The position numbers and the translations under genes were made by a program. A stretch of 64,000 nt of DNA from Brachycybe producta (Eukaryota; Arthropoda; Diplopoda; Playtdesmida; Andrognathidae). A model generated the notes under the pieces. That model searched no databases and was not told the origin of the DNA. It saw only the letters and a list, made by a program, of their open reading frames with translations. Below are positions 54,453 through 64,000 of the stretch, in pieces. The stretch is from the NCBI GenBank assembly GCA_036925085.1, contig JAUPFP010000061.1, positions 423,001 to 487,000 on the forward strand. The letters run 5' to 3'. Each line of letters opens with the position of its first letter. Positions within the stretch are counted from its first letter, which is position 1.

Positions 54453-56038
54453 TATTCAGACGATTTGGGTTAAGAGCCTAGATACACGTCCTCCATCTTG
54501 TTGTTTTGAGCAGACTACAACGGGACCAATGAGTGTTACTATATGGCTGTTACTAAACTTGCAAGAAATAGCCTCACAATCACTCAATTAAAATACAGTA
54601 AAGCCCAAAATGCAATACAAAGTACTGATCTTTAAGTGCTCACTTTATAGAAATTGTGAAAAGGTCCTACTATTATATTTATATATATATATTCTTCTCT
54701 TTCTATCCTATCCTTCTTTCCATCAGTAACGCTTTACAAACAAGGACAAAAACCTTGAAGCACGTCGGAATTTATATAAATTTAAATGAATAAATGAACC
54801 GCTTTTTTTCTCAATTACGTTGCACTCTCCCAATCCAAGAACCCCATGATATTAAATTGGAGAGGGGGATAAGGTTGGAAAGGGTAGAAGGAGGAGAGAG
54901 AAAGAAACGTGGAGGGGAAAGGGGGAGGAGGAAACTGAAATTGAAATGAAAGGAGTAAAAAAAAGAAAAAACGACGCGCATGCGCACACCAGAGAAAATG
55001 AAAATCTCATTTTCTCTTTCAAATATAAAAAGGGGAGGGGATAATAGTAGCAAAATTAAACTAGAATTTATCATGGGCAATTGTGCCCAGCACAAAAAGG
55101 GCAGAGGAAAACAAATTCTAATGCTGGGCACAATTGCCTGTGAATTTGGCTCCCGTCATTTATTACGGGTTACCCCACTAGTAGTTAAATATTTTAGTAA
55201 CAAAATTAAACTAGAATTGTGCTCCCGTCATTTATGACTGGTTACCCCACTAGTTTTAAATAAGGTTCAAAATCTTTCGTTTTTTTAACTTCATGTTAAA
55301 TCCTGTAGGACCAAAAACTGTCCTACAAACATTTGAAGAACTCTCGTTAAAAACGACTTAGAACAATAAACAAATCTGCACGTGCAATAATCTATTGGCT
55401 TCACGATTATATAACATTAGCACCTGAAATTATTTTTCTATTAATCATTATGTGACTTCAAGCCTGGAGAAAAAACGTTAAAAATCCACTTTTAAATCAA
55501 AAGCAATCGCAGCACATACATTCGGAGAAATTTTGAATTAAACGCTGTATCTAGGCTCTTAATGAAATTATTAGTTTAATAACTTTAATACTTATATTAC
55601 ATTAGTATTTGATCTTTGACTAAGAAAAAATGAAAATATGCACAATATGCAAAATGCAAAAAATATACATTCCCAGTGTGGCAGTGTCTTATAGTCAGTG
55701 TAGTAATTTTTTTTATGTATAAAAAAGCATATTTTATGGTTTAAACCAAAAAAAAACCGTGGTTAATTTTGTTTTCTTCTTCAAACTAAAAAAAAGCAGC
55801 CACCCTGAACAAGAAAGATCAATAAAGTTTACCTTTCGCTTTCTGATTCCTGATTCGAACTTATTTTTTTTCTACTCAGTTCATTATTTAAGAAATCCAT
55901 GTGTTTTTGCAGTAAGCTATGAAGAGAGTAGACAGAGTTGAAAGTATTTGCATCACAATATGCAAATAGAAAGAGTTTGGTTGAAAAAATTATTGAAAAT
56001 GGCAAAATGGTCGCCTTAAACAAACGCTGATTTCCCAT
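46250..56038 (-). CDS. Collagen-type prolyl 4-hydroxylase alpha subunit, 14 exons
   Basis: Exons (minus strand): 56038-55833, 53681-53539, 52092-51949, 51181-51027, 50960-50864, 50802-50726, 50153-49995, 49934-49864, 49777-49678, 47412-47350, 47280-47227, 47152-47084, 46488-46392 and 46317-46250. All junctions are GT-AG and in phase; the sum is 1503 nt, 500 residues. The enzyme hydroxylates proline in collagen-like proteins in the ER lumen using Fe(II) and 2-oxoglutarate. Visible parts: signal peptide; N-terminal dimerisation region (LHSLLQKHMDFLNNEL); peptide-binding TPR-like region (EHPVAAYASIK, GAALSLVRLQESYDL, CLLLSQQAFLNL); and a catalytic domain with the iron ligands H397 and D399 (YEVHMDF), H467 (HAACPVV), the 2-oxoglutarate lysine K477 and a closing GQEFRRPC. 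Catalytic residues are intact. Length is slightly below the usual ~530. Many introns hold transposons. Confidence 0.93.
46880..47035. repeat. Dispersed repeat in prolyl hydroxylase intron 12
   Basis: GCTACAAGAGGGCGC, ATAATTTAATTATTAG, GACATAATTAACATGGC and CTACAGGGCTCCATA recur at 20868-20985 and 33757-33845. The repeat is short and non-coding and starts about 50 bp from the exon 12 donor. Confidence 0.6.
48111..48500 (+). mobile_element. LTR-like element, TGTAACACC family
   Basis: It starts TGTAACACCCAGTAACTCC, with CACCTCGCAGGTGTACACAG, a GGTATAAAAGGACC promoter box (about 48282), and GGAATAAAAGCG as a polyadenylation-like word (about 48431). The sequence continues like 12600-12760. It lies in prolyl hydroxylase intron 9, opposite to the gene. 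Confidence 0.55.
48752..49207 (+). mobile_element. Non-autonomous Helitron 6
   Basis: 3' hairpin CCCGTCATTTATGACGGG and CTAG at 49204-49207. The body has CTATATGTTGTACCCTTCCC, the CT-rich strand and an incomplete inner palindrome. The GT-rich 5' end is missing. It lies in intron 9 of the prolyl hydroxylase. Confidence 0.75.
50193..50692. mobile_element. TTAA-flanked GAGCCTAGATAC element, copy 1
   Basis: GAGCCTAGATACAGCG at the left and CACGTGTATCTAGGCTC at the right are inverted; TTAA flanks both ends (50189-50192, 50693-50696), suggesting piggyBac-type insertion. It lies in intron 6 of the prolyl hydroxylase. Copy 2 is at 54474-55558; old fragments are at 3990 and 14062. Confidence 0.78.
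51259..51936. mobile_element. TTAA-flanked palindromic element, copy 3
   Basis: GAGGCTACATCACAAAATTA at the left and AATTTTGCGATGTATCCTC at the right are inverted; TTAA lies on both sides (51255-51258, 51937-51940). This copy has the clearest TTAA duplication. Its right end lies only 12 bp from exon 3 of the prolyl hydroxylase (exon ends 51949), directly after the donor GTGAGTTG. Confidence 0.85.
52340..52640. repeat. Inverted minisatellite (TTTGCCCTAAA family), copy 2
   Basis: Left GGACATTTGCCTTAAA-type words, right TTTAGGGCAAATG-type words, and the same centre (GCGCAGAACCTATTTAACAT, CTCCACCGAAAGACACTAAA) as at 5866-6410. It lies in prolyl hydroxylase intron 2. Confidence 0.82.
52645..52817 (-). 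pseudogene. Possible hAT transposase C-terminal fragment
   Basis: The minus-strand frame has FRTKFRSRLSDISVNTLVFL then KDY, which resembles the end of the hATC domain (R-x-R-L-S ... V-N-x-L-x-F-L). It is short, has no catalytic part, and is in the intron between prolyl hydroxylase exons 2 and 3. Confidence 0.4.
53067..53270. repeat. Inverted minisatellite (GAATAAGTGCC family)
   Basis: The left arm has variants of GAATAAGCG, AAATTGATTAAGTGCC and AATGCCAAACTGAAT; the right arm ends GGCGCTTATTCAATCG with the complement order. It is a third family of the same design as 5866-6410 and 9728-10396. Confidence 0.65.
53757..54131 (-). repeat. Dispersed repeat with GGGACATTCGAAT end, copy 2
   Basis: Reverse-oriented relative of 7681-8055; shares ATTCGAATGTCCCATCCCTAG, ACGTCAATGGAGTTAAAACT and the AATATTAAATATTAAATTAT centre. 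It lies in prolyl hydroxylase intron 1. Confidence 0.6.
54402..54451. repeat. (CA)n microsatellite
   Basis: About 24 uninterrupted AC dinucleotides, directly to the left of a TTAA element in prolyl hydroxylase intron 1. Confidence 0.95.
54725..55181 (+). mobile_element. Non-autonomous Helitron 7
   Basis: 3' hairpin with one changed base (CCCGTCATTTATTACGGG) and CTAG at 55178-55181. The inner palindrome is reduced (GTGCCCAGCAC...ATGCTGGGCAC). The left part shows CTTGAAGCACGTCGGAATTT, but the GT-rich 5' terminus is missing. Confidence 0.75.
55190..55253 (+). mobile_element. Helitron 3'-end fragment
   Basis: A 60-bp tail with hairpin CCCGTCATTTATGACTGG and CTAG (55250-55253) follows Helitron 7 directly in the same orientation, giving two consecutive 3' ends. 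Confidence 0.7.
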
Positions 56039-56991
56039 GAGTATTTTGTGATGGCTTTCTGATGACTGTGATTAGTAATTAATTTAAATGTAGTTTTAAA
56101 TAAATATTTTGTGGATTATAAAAAGGGTTGGTGGATTTTTTTTTCTTAATGTTTTTTTTGTAGGTTAGCGAACTCTTAATGTACTTTATGGTCTTAGCAT
56201 TTTTCACCTAAAGGTTGTTGTCATTAAAAAGCGAAAGGAATCATGTAACCGACAAGGTTAAAGATAATGACAGGTTTTATTAATAATAATGAATTAAGTG
56301 TCATTTACACATAGACATGATAATTTATGTTCAAGGTAGTTAGTTATTTTAGTGTCTTGTTTTAGAAAGTTCATGAACTTTAGAATGTTGTTTACTCGTT
56401 TCTGATGTGTTTCTTTTATGATTAGTGGTTCAGATAGTAATTTCAAGGTGTACGAAGTGAATAAACTTTTTCTAAAAATATTTTGAAGAAACAATTTAAC
56501 GTTTTTTTATTTAGAAACTATAATATTAATTTAATGTGTTAAATGTATTTTGTTAAATGTATTTTGTTGAATATATCTTTATTCTTTAAAGCATCGTTTA
56601 CACGACGACACTTTTGTGTCTAGATCAAGTGTATACACTTAAGTATCTGTGTGTGTATACAGCACCTAGACTGGTGTCCCTAGACGAAGTTGCAGTGTCT
56701 TCAATCTAGATGCAACTCGGGTGTGAACATGTCCAATTTAGTGTCCTAGACTCTAGCCAGTTTCCAATCGTCTGGAAATTTTTTGCAAGTGTCAATCTCA
56801 TTAAAGTAACTACAGTTATGCTTTTTTTTAGTCAAAATGGCGGGATAGAGGCTAGATGTTTGGTTACTATCACTTTTCGACAAGAGTTCTAGCCTCTAAC
56901 CTATGTTTTTGTTAAGAAAAAGACAAATGTTTATACATATTTTTTTTTGTCCTTCCATATGGTGCACCTGCGTTTCTATTATGTTCTCTAG
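56039..56991. other. Upstream flank of the prolyl hydroxylase
   Basis: Sequence upstream of the minus-strand start codon. AT-rich; no clear TATA or initiator is evident close to 56038. Repeated CTAGAC/GTCTAG words occur at 56620-56760 (for example GTGTCTAGATC, CACCTAGACTGGTGTCCCTA, TGTCCTAGACTC). No supported gene is visible. Confidence 0.4.
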
Positions 56992-58333
56992 CAGCGGTCG
57001 CCAACCGGTGGTCCGCGAGAAATTTTTGGTGGTCTGCAGAAAAATCTGGACAATATTTGCATATTTTTGTTTTATTAATAATAAAACAAAAAAAATATTC
57101 TTAATAATAAATTCTTATATTCTGAATAACAATTTTCGTTTTTATATTTGTGATGAGGCTGGCCCTTTAGCACCACCACTTTGTGATGGTGCTGGCTCTG
57201 AACCAGCCCCTGGTTTAACCGCATGCAACATTCCGATAGTACAGGCACTTTACCGACCATGCAATCTCATGTACAGTAGTTTTGAAGGCCCACAAAAAGA
57301 CCTTTCTGTTTTAGCCGGGGCTGAATGTGGCCCTCCTCACTCCTCGAGTAGGAACACACTCATTCTCGACTCTGGAATCTTTGGTATAGATGCATAACAG
57401 CTTGACGATCCTAATCCTCTTTAGCCTGGGTCTGGAGGTGCCAATCAGAGGGACTCAGAAGGTTTCTGAGTGACTCTGTTAGGTGCTCAAGATGTAGGCT
57501 AAAGTCTCTTCATTCGTTATTTTCACTGTTTAAAAAATAAACACAACACCTTGATGAGGTATGAAAGTTCTCTTTATAAGCAATCTTTGTACTATTATAT
57601 TGTTGTGTGAATACTGATAATTGACGATACAATTTCCTATTAAAATTGTGAATATGACATTCACTGTTTCGAACACTTAAGTTCACTTTCCGAATCTCTA
57701 TATTGAACTTACTCATTCGAACTCTAATCGAAAATGTCCTCAAACATAAGTGGCACAGCACTTTCTTTCAGTTTCTAGGGAGGGGCAACTGTCATCTGAG
57801 GGCTCAATGACTGGCCAACTGGGCCAATCATTGCCCTAGGCTGAGAATATTACCTTTTAAGGAAAGGCATTTTTTGTGACTTTTCCCAATTTCTCACGGT
57901 TCGTCTTGGTTCCTCAAATTGACTAAGAATTCGGGCCACCCAAGTCTGGACATCTGCGCTTAATGGGGTGCCATTCTGAAATAAGGGAATTTCTACGGGG
58001 TGTTCCACAAGTATGCTGATACAAGGTGTCACATAGTGCTCTAAATTCACGAAATGTACTAGAGTCTAGTACAGTTCTTCTCTCTAGTAAAATACCGCAC
58101 GCGAGAGAGCTACATTTCATTCAGTTTCCCCCACCACACACTTCTCCCTTAAGCTTAAATTATTTTGTAATAATTAAACTAACTTTAATAATTTTGTTAC
58201 AATTAAACAACCTTTAAAGATTTTATATTAATAAAATGGAAGTTCTCTGATTAAAAAATTCATATTAGTGGTCTGCGGAATTTAAAATTTTAAATTTAGT
58301 GGTCCGTGTGGTCCAAAAGGTTGGTGACCGCTG
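56992..58333. mobile_element. hAT element, CAGCGGTCGCCAAC family, with inserted solo LTR
   Basis: Ends CAGCGGTCGCCAACC and GGTTGGTGACCGCTG are inverted repeats. The flanks TTCTCTAG (56984-56991) and TTCTATAG (58334-58341) form an 8-bp duplication with one change. Comparison with 11091-11330 shows a 0.9-kb insertion at 57149-58033. The sequence outside it is non-coding. Confidence 0.85.
57149..58033. mobile_element. Solo LTR inserted in the hAT element
   Basis: 885 bp from TGTGATGAGG to GGTGTCACA, flanked by TATT and TAGT, a 4-bp duplication with one mismatch. The related hAT copy at 11.28 kb shows the empty site (TTTATATTGCACTAAATTC). A TTATAAAGAGAAC box on the minus strand (about 57573) may be its TATA, which would make it minus-oriented. 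Confidence 0.7.
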
Positions 58334-58624
58334 TTCTATAGGATGTCTCTTAGCCCACTCGTGATTTTGAGAACATTTTTGCCTTTCTAGCGAACATTTT
58401 TTTAGAAAAAACATTACGAAAAAAAAAGTGTTTTAGATAGAATAGTTGGTGGTATTGTTTACAGTTTTTTCATGATGATATCTTTAACAATAAACATTTT
58501 ATGACAGTTTCAAAAAGGCTAAAATAGTTTTTATGAAATGTCAATGGAAAACAGGTCATTTTCAAACTGCTATAAAATGTTTATTTTCTTAAGATATTGC
58601 CATGAAAAACGTATAATCTTTTAC

Positions 58625-58872
58625 TGTTGTGTATCTTTAAAACTAATTTATTACACTTAAAATAGATCAATATGCAAATATGGAGTAAATAGAACAGCCA
58701 CAGTCCAAGTGCCTAAGAATTAAGAATGAGCTCCTTTTATACCCAAATCTAGGTTCTAGAATATTCTAGAACCAACATTCTATTTAAATTTACATCATAA
58801 AGAGGGGAAGGGTACAAGGTTATAACATTCATTACATCATTACATATATTCATTAGATCATTACACATTACA
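58625..58872 (-). mobile_element. Short solo LTR with heat-shock element
   Basis: 248 bp. On the minus strand it runs TGTAATG to CACAACA, with a perfect 5-bp duplication TTTAC at 58620-58624 and 58873-58877. It contains a four-unit heat-shock element (58754-58771), a TATAAAA box (58735-58741) and AATAAA (58647-58652) in promoter-to-polyA order, so it looks like a complete small LTR. Confidence 0.82.
58754..58771 (-). promoter_or_regulatory. Perfect heat-shock element
   Basis: TTCTAGAATATTCTAGAA has four alternating TTC/GAA units at the correct 5-bp spacing, inside a 22-bp perfect palindrome. It lies just upstream of a TATAAAA box on the minus strand. HSF trimers bind this arrangement. Confidence 0.8.
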
Positions 58873-59875
58873 TTTACCATTCTAGTTTTGATAACAATTT
58901 GATTTTTTTCGTAATGTTTTTAAAAAAAAAACGTTCTCTTGACGTTTTTGTGTTCATAGTTTACAAAAACGTCTACGGAGCATAGCATTATAGTCACTGC
59001 AGTGGCGCCATAAGGGGGAAAAATGCAAAATGAATATATATGAAGCCACTTTATCCAAAATAAATGTGAGAATTTTGTATATGCCATTTTTGATGAATAC
59101 ACATGTTGAGGGTAGATCTTTTACTCACATACACGGCGACACTATAATGATTCTGGAATTTTCTGGATATTTGGTTTTTGAGCAAATGTTTAACGTAAAA
59201 ATTAATGTTTTCATATTGTCAAGGAAGGTTTATTGTTAAGATATTCTTTTATCATTTCACGGGTTTTTTTTTAGATTTTAGCTTGGTTTAAGATTTTTTC
59301 GAAATATTTTTTTTTAAATGAAACCAATATATCAATCATTTTGTAAATTTTTATCTGAACTGGGTAATGTAAAAATATTTCTAATGATTCAATCGTTGGT
59401 TATTAAATAGCTATCTAGAGCATAGCTATTTGAAATATAATATTAAGACATTGCCGTCCTTAGCCTCCTTGGCGCCATGGGGCACATTTTTTTTCAGGGT
59501 GCCCCTTTCAAAATGAGAAAATGAAAATATTTGCTTCATTATTATTAGTACAAAAACACATCTATTATGTCCATAAAGAAAACCATATTATTTTTAGATT
59601 TAAAAAATGACAAACTAGTGCAAAGATCACAAAGAAAATTTTAAACTAAGTTTAATTAATATCTGAAGATTGGCCCTTTCTGGCCTTTTTTATTGGCGAA
59701 ATCTTTAATTAGAGCAGAAAAGTCGAGATTTTCGAGGATTTCATTTTCAATGAGTTCAATAGAGTTCCTAAACTGGAAAGTTTGTTTTGTGACATTGTAG
59801 ACCTGGACAAAAGTCGTGTTGTGTTCTGTTCACAAGGTGAAATTGTTTCGACCTAATAAACATAATATAAAAGAA

Positions 59876-60498
59876 CTAGTGGGGTAACCCGTCATAAATG
59901 ACGGGAGCCAAATTCACAGGCAATTGTGCCCAGCATTAGAATTTCTTTTCCTCCGCCCATTTATGATGTCAGACCAAGTAACAAACCAATTAAAAATTGT
60001 AAAGGGCGGAGCATGTGACACCAAACCAAGTAACAAACCAATTAGAAATTGATGACGTTCATAAAAGGGCGGAGGAAAAGAAATTCTAATGCTGGGCACA
60101 ATTGCCCGTGATAAACTGTAGTTTAATTTTGCTACTATTATCCCCTCCCCTTTTTATATTTGAAAGAGAAAATGAGTTTTTCATTTTCCTCTGGTGTGCG
60201 CATGCGCGTCGTTTGTTCCTTTTTTTACTCCTTTCATTTCAATTTCAGTCACCCCCACCTACTTTTCTCTCTCCACGTTTCTCTCCCCCTTCTACACTTT
60301 CCAACCTTTTCCCCCTCTCCAATTTAATATCATGGGGTTCTTGGATAGGAAGGGTGCAATATATAGTTGACCTTGAGAAAAAAAAGCGGTTCATTTATTC
60401 ATTTAAATTTATATAAATTCCGAAGTGCTTCAAGGTTTGTACAGCGTTAAACACACACACACATACATACATACATACATACATACATACATACATAC
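59876..60498 (-). mobile_element. Non-autonomous Helitron 8 (long form)
   Basis: CTAG at 59876-59879, hairpin, then the best-preserved inner palindrome (59918-60107: arms GGCAATTGTGCCCAGCATTA and its complement), the CT-rich body, and a CA/CATA microsatellite (60451-60497) where the 5' end should be. The 5' terminal word is not recognisable. Confidence 0.8.
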
Positions 60499-60787
60499 GA
60501 GGGACACCAAGACGCCCCAACACTCGCTCGGCACCCTCATGTGGCGCACGACCTCGCCACCCCCCAAAGGCCGGCACTGCGTTGATTATTTAATTAATTA
60601 ATTTTGGTAAGTTCAGGTTGACCAACTGATATTTTTTTTTACAAAATTAAATTTTTTACTTATGTAAGAAATTTACTTTTGTAAAAAAAAAATCAGTTGG
60701 TCAAATGAATAAAATTTGACTACAATTTAACAGACACGCAAGCAATTTTTTTAAGATTGAAGATATATTGTTCATGAAACAATAAAG

Positions 60788-61936
60788 AATGGGTGTCTTA
60801 TGATTGGATAACAAAAGAGATGTGCGTCAAGAAGATGAAATGTAACCATGGTAACTGGTTCTTTTATTTTCTTCGAAGTGCCATCTACCGAGCTTTAATG
60901 ATAACAGGTGTAGAAGAATCAATAATATATATATATGCATGTAATAATATACCAAAATGTGGAGCGATGTGTTTGTGTTTTAAAAGCAAAAGAAATTGAT
61001 CAACAACATGGCGTTTCCTATATATATTTTTGTTTCTTATTAGAAACATGTCAATGGGATTTTTTTTTTGTTTCATTTGTTACTCATAAAATACACATTG
61101 ATATGGGTGTGTTTTATTAATCTCCTCTAGGATTTGCATTGGGTAAGATGACAGATAAAGATATTTAGGCTTATATTTTATATGTATGTGTGTCTTAACA
61201 AAAATTAATTTTGGAAGTTCAAATGGATTTATATAATCAGGTAATATTTTTAGAGAAAGAGAGAGAGAGAGGAGTGAGAGAGAGAGAGAGAGGAGTGAGA
61301 GAGAGAGAGGAGTGAGAGAGAGGGAGAGAGAGAAAAAAAATACATAATTGTATAATTATTTTGATATCTTGTATTGAATTTGTATTGAATTTTTGAACGC
61401 ACAGAGTAAATTATTAGTCATATGATTGTAGTATGATAAATAGTATGCAATAGTATTGTTCTGTTTTATTAATAAGTTTATATTATGTCTTGTTATTTTT
61501 TTTGACCTTAGGTATAGATTGAATTACATAAACGTGACTGAATTAATAGAGGGGAGAGAGAAGGAGAGAAAGAGTGACACCAGACACATCATCAACTATT
61601 AACTACAACAACAACAACAACAACAACATCCTGTTTTTTTTTTCTTCTTTTTTTTTTATAAATTCAGATGTCAACTATTCAGAAAATCTGCAAGCAATTG
61701 GCATGCAAATACAATGCAAGTCAAATAGTTGGTTGGACGTACATTCAAAGTCTTCTTCTGTAAAGGAATGCCTACAGGACTTCCTTTACGACGAAAGGCA
61801 ACTCCTACTCCAGAAACTGACAATTCATGGGTGAGGAAACATTACATCTTTATTTTGAAGTCTGTGTTGTTGTTTTTTTATCTGTTTCAGGCATTGAGAA
61901 CTAAATGCTTTTTTTTTTAGAATGACTCAAAAGTAA
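60788..61936 (+). CDS. Possible small multi-exon gene, not recognised
   Basis: A frame open from about 60780 to a donor at 60908 (ACAG|GTGTAG), a 12-nt microexon 61131-61142 between a strong acceptor (TCTCCTCTAG) and donor (GTAAGA), an exon 61668-61830 (acceptor ATAAATTCAG, donor GTGAGG) and a last exon 61921-61936 ending TAA all join in phase (1, 1, 2). The middle reads VNYSENLQAIGMQIQCKSNS and the later part VKECLQDFLYDERQLL. I do not recognise the protein, and the first donor is weak. The upstream part and start codon are uncertain. It could also be chance splice signals in AT-rich DNA. Confidence 0.35.
61253..61336. repeat. (GA)n purine tract
   Basis: About 80 bp of GAGAGA interrupted by GGAGTGAGA words, a long polypurine run that can form triplex structures. 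A second short (GA) run lies at 44201-44222. Confidence 0.9.
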
Positions 61937-62197
61937 TTTCTAGGTTGCAAAACAGGAAACTTATTAATTTTTTATGTGGTTTGTGAGTAAATTTGTTAAA
62001 CGTTTAGACATAGGTTTACATAATTAATTGGTGTAAACTTTTTTTAAAAGTATTTCATTAAAAAAGAAATTCGATAGTTGGAAACTACAGTTTACTAACA
62101 TTCAAAGTGAACATGTTAAAAGTGTTTTCGTAACGATATCTCAAGAGGCTACATCACAAAATTACTTCGAAAAATCTCTGCAAAGAGTGCTAGCATC

Positions 62198-63437
62198 CAG
62201 GGCCGTGCCGTGCTATGATACAGAGAGGCGGCCGCATCAGGCGGCACCGTAAGGGGGCGGGAATGAAAATACAATTATTTTTAGTTATTTATTACTAGTT
62301 ATCTATTTATATATTATGTTCTGTTACTAGCTTTGCAACTCATTTCTTATCGCTATCGCTATCGTTATCGCTATTTTTAATAGCATGATTAGCATCATCA
62401 ATTATGACCTCAGCAGCACAGTTGGCAGCAACTGTAGACTATTTGCTGATGATACTCTAATTTACAAAGAGGTTGATGGTATCCAAGACTGAAACATTAG
62501 CTCTAGACTTGAAGGCAATTGCGGGATGGTGTAATACATGGCAATTTCAGTTGAATGAGGGGAAGTGTATTGTTATGAGGCTAACTCGGGGTAGAAATCC
62601 TATTGTTTTCAATTAAAGTATGAATGACACTAGTCTTTGGAGTGTCAAGTGTTATAAGTACTTGGGGGTTACAATGACAGATGACCTTTCTTGGAAAAAA
62701 CACATTGATGGTGTTACTGGGAAAGCTCTACAAATGCTTCATTTTAGTCAATGGACATGGGGCACCTGCACACCACAAGTTGCCTATCAAGCATTGGTTT
62801 GGCCTCATCTTGAGTATTGCTGCAGTGTATGGAATCCTCACTCTGTCACACTCACTGAGTTGAAATGGTTCAGCATAAGGCAGCTAGGTTTGTTTGTGGC
62901 AGACACAAATTTACAGATAGTGTCACTGAGATGCTGTCAGTGCTACAATGGCATAGTTTGACACATTGCAGGGCTGAGTTAAGTTTGAAATTGTTTGGAA
63001 AAATTACACGTGGTGATTGTCCTAAACTGCAGTCTAGTGATATTCATAAAGGGGCAGGGCTGACCACTTTAAGAAAACTAGGGAGATTTTTTGCTAGGAG
63101 AGATTCATATTATTGGCCTTTTTTCCTAGCATTTTAAGACAATGGAACTCTCTTCCTGAGATAGTGGTGAATAGGGATCATTTTGTTTTGTGGGATTGAC
63201 ATTTGTATATTCATTTTGTTTTTATATAGTGTATATATATATGTGCTTGACAATGCTTAATGCTGCATGTGGACTCTTATGTCCCTCTGCCATAGGCCTA
63301 TTTGGCTGCTAGCAGGGTACTAATTGTCATTGTAATTGTAATCATCCCCCCTGGTTGCATCTTTTAAAGAAAAAACATTAAAGGGGCTGTATTTCGAAGA
63401 CTTGCATCATACTGAGAAAATCTACCGCACGGCCCTG
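62198..63437. mobile_element. hAT-type element nested in the palindrome, carrying a LINE
   Basis: Ends CAGGGCCGTGC and GCACGGCCCTG are perfect 11-bp inverted repeats with an exact 8-bp duplication CTAGCATC at 62190-62197 and 63438-63445. Most of the 1240-bp interior is a LINE remnant; the short flanking parts are non-coding. Confidence 0.88.
62395..63345 (+). pseudogene. LINE reverse-transcriptase remnant (CR1/L2/Jockey-like)
   Basis: Broken frames give CRLFADDTLIYKEVDG (the F-A-D-D catalytic box), then YLGVTMTDDLSWKKHI, YQALVWPHLEYCCSVWNPH and VQHKAARFVCG, the order expected for the C-terminal half of a CR1/L2/Jockey-type reverse transcriptase. The tail reads CATAGGCCTATTTGGCTGCT and ends in ATTGTA repeats near 63330. 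Multiple stops show it is inactive. Tails of the same family lie at 11436-11522 and 16436-16481. Confidence 0.8.
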
Positions 63438-64000
63438 CTAGCATCGTTTTTTCTATTGAGCCCATAGACCCCATGTTCAAGAAAAAATGTTAGTTTTTAA
63501 AATACACAATAGTCGCTGTGGCAATGACTAAAAATTGGTAAGTGTGGTTTTATTTTTAAAAACTATTTCAGAATCGCGAATTTCTAATTTTTATGTTAAA
63601 CTCCATTGAGTATGCGCTCATAAGCAAAAAAACATCCATTCAAATGATTGTAAAAGTACCTAAAAATAACTTTTTAAAAAACCCACAATTAAACCACAGA
63701 AAAATTGACGCATGTGCTGTTTTTTTTTCTGATTTTTAAAAATTATTTTTACGTATTTTTATGAGCATTTTAATGGATGTTTTTTTTTCTTATTTGGACG
63801 TACTCAGTGGAGTTTAACATAAGAGTTAAAAATTCGCAATTTTGAAATAGTTTTATTTTTAAATTAAACCATTATATCACTCGATCAGCACATATTTAAG
63901 GTGCACATTGCACTTTGAAAACTTAATATCGGACAATTTTAAATATGAAAAAGAAACATAGTGCCATGCGACTGTGTATTTTAAAAACTAACATTTCTTC

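Larger units (their letters stand above)
54474..55558. mobile_element. TTAA-flanked GAGCCTAGATAC element, copy 2, with Helitron inserts
   Basis: GAGCCTAGATACACGTCC at left, GCTGTATCTAGGCTC at right; TTAA at 54470-54473 and 55559-55562. Two Helitron 3' parts (54725-55181 and 55190-55253) interrupt it, so it was present first. It lies in prolyl hydroxylase intron 1. Confidence 0.8.
62142..64000. mobile_element. TTAA-type palindromic element, copy 4, split by a hAT and cut by the window end
   Basis: The left arm (AAGAGGCTACATCACAAAAT to GTGCTAGCATC) is interrupted at 62198 and resumes at 63438 with CTAGCATCG, then follows the family sequence to the end of the window (CACTCGATCAGCACATATTT, GACTGTGTATTTTAAAAACT). 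The right terminus lies beyond 64000. Confidence 0.8.

Overview
This is an AT-rich, intron-containing, very repeat-rich nuclear window from an invertebrate animal. The UDP-glycosyltransferase and prolyl 4-hydroxylase sequences look arthropod-like to me, but that assignment is an inference. Most continuous open reading frames are not host genes. The host genes are built from short exons that had to be joined by splice phase.

Host genes from left to right: the last two exons of a UDP-glycosyltransferase (+, 5226-5829); two small secreted ten-cysteine proteins of the prokineticin/colipase-fold type arranged head to head (-, 7230-10743 and +, 13952-18103); a family 92 glycosyltransferase with three exons (+, 19926-36993) whose 13.4 kb first intron holds a whole LTR retrotransposon; the RNA polymerase I subunit POLR1G/RPA34 in seven exons (+, 40995-46107); and, tail to tail with it, a 14-exon collagen-type prolyl 4-hydroxylase alpha subunit (-, 46250-56038). 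A possible small multi-exon gene that I do not recognise lies at about 60.8-61.9 kb.

The rest is mostly layered mobile DNA. It includes: a nearly intact Ty3/gypsy-like element (23399-33742) with a canonical -1 frameshift heptamer between gag and pol and a long C-terminal pol extension, plus a solo LTR of the same family; a family of non-autonomous Helitrons (3' hairpin then CTAG; 5' end TCCCAGG), three of them in tandem; several hAT-type elements with 8-bp target duplications (1368-2495, 21391-22265, 42387-45726, 56992-58333, 62198-63437); palindromic elements flanked by TTAA; LINE remnants; several solo LTRs, one carrying a perfect heat-shock element; and several 'inverted minisatellites', in which the two arms of a large palindrome are made of short tandem words.

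The target duplications give relative insertion order: hAT into Helitron, hAT and LINE into a TTAA palindrome, LTR into hAT, and Helitrons into a TTAA element inside a prolyl hydroxylase intron. Introns of the host genes have absorbed most of the insertions while the exons stay open with consistent splice phases.
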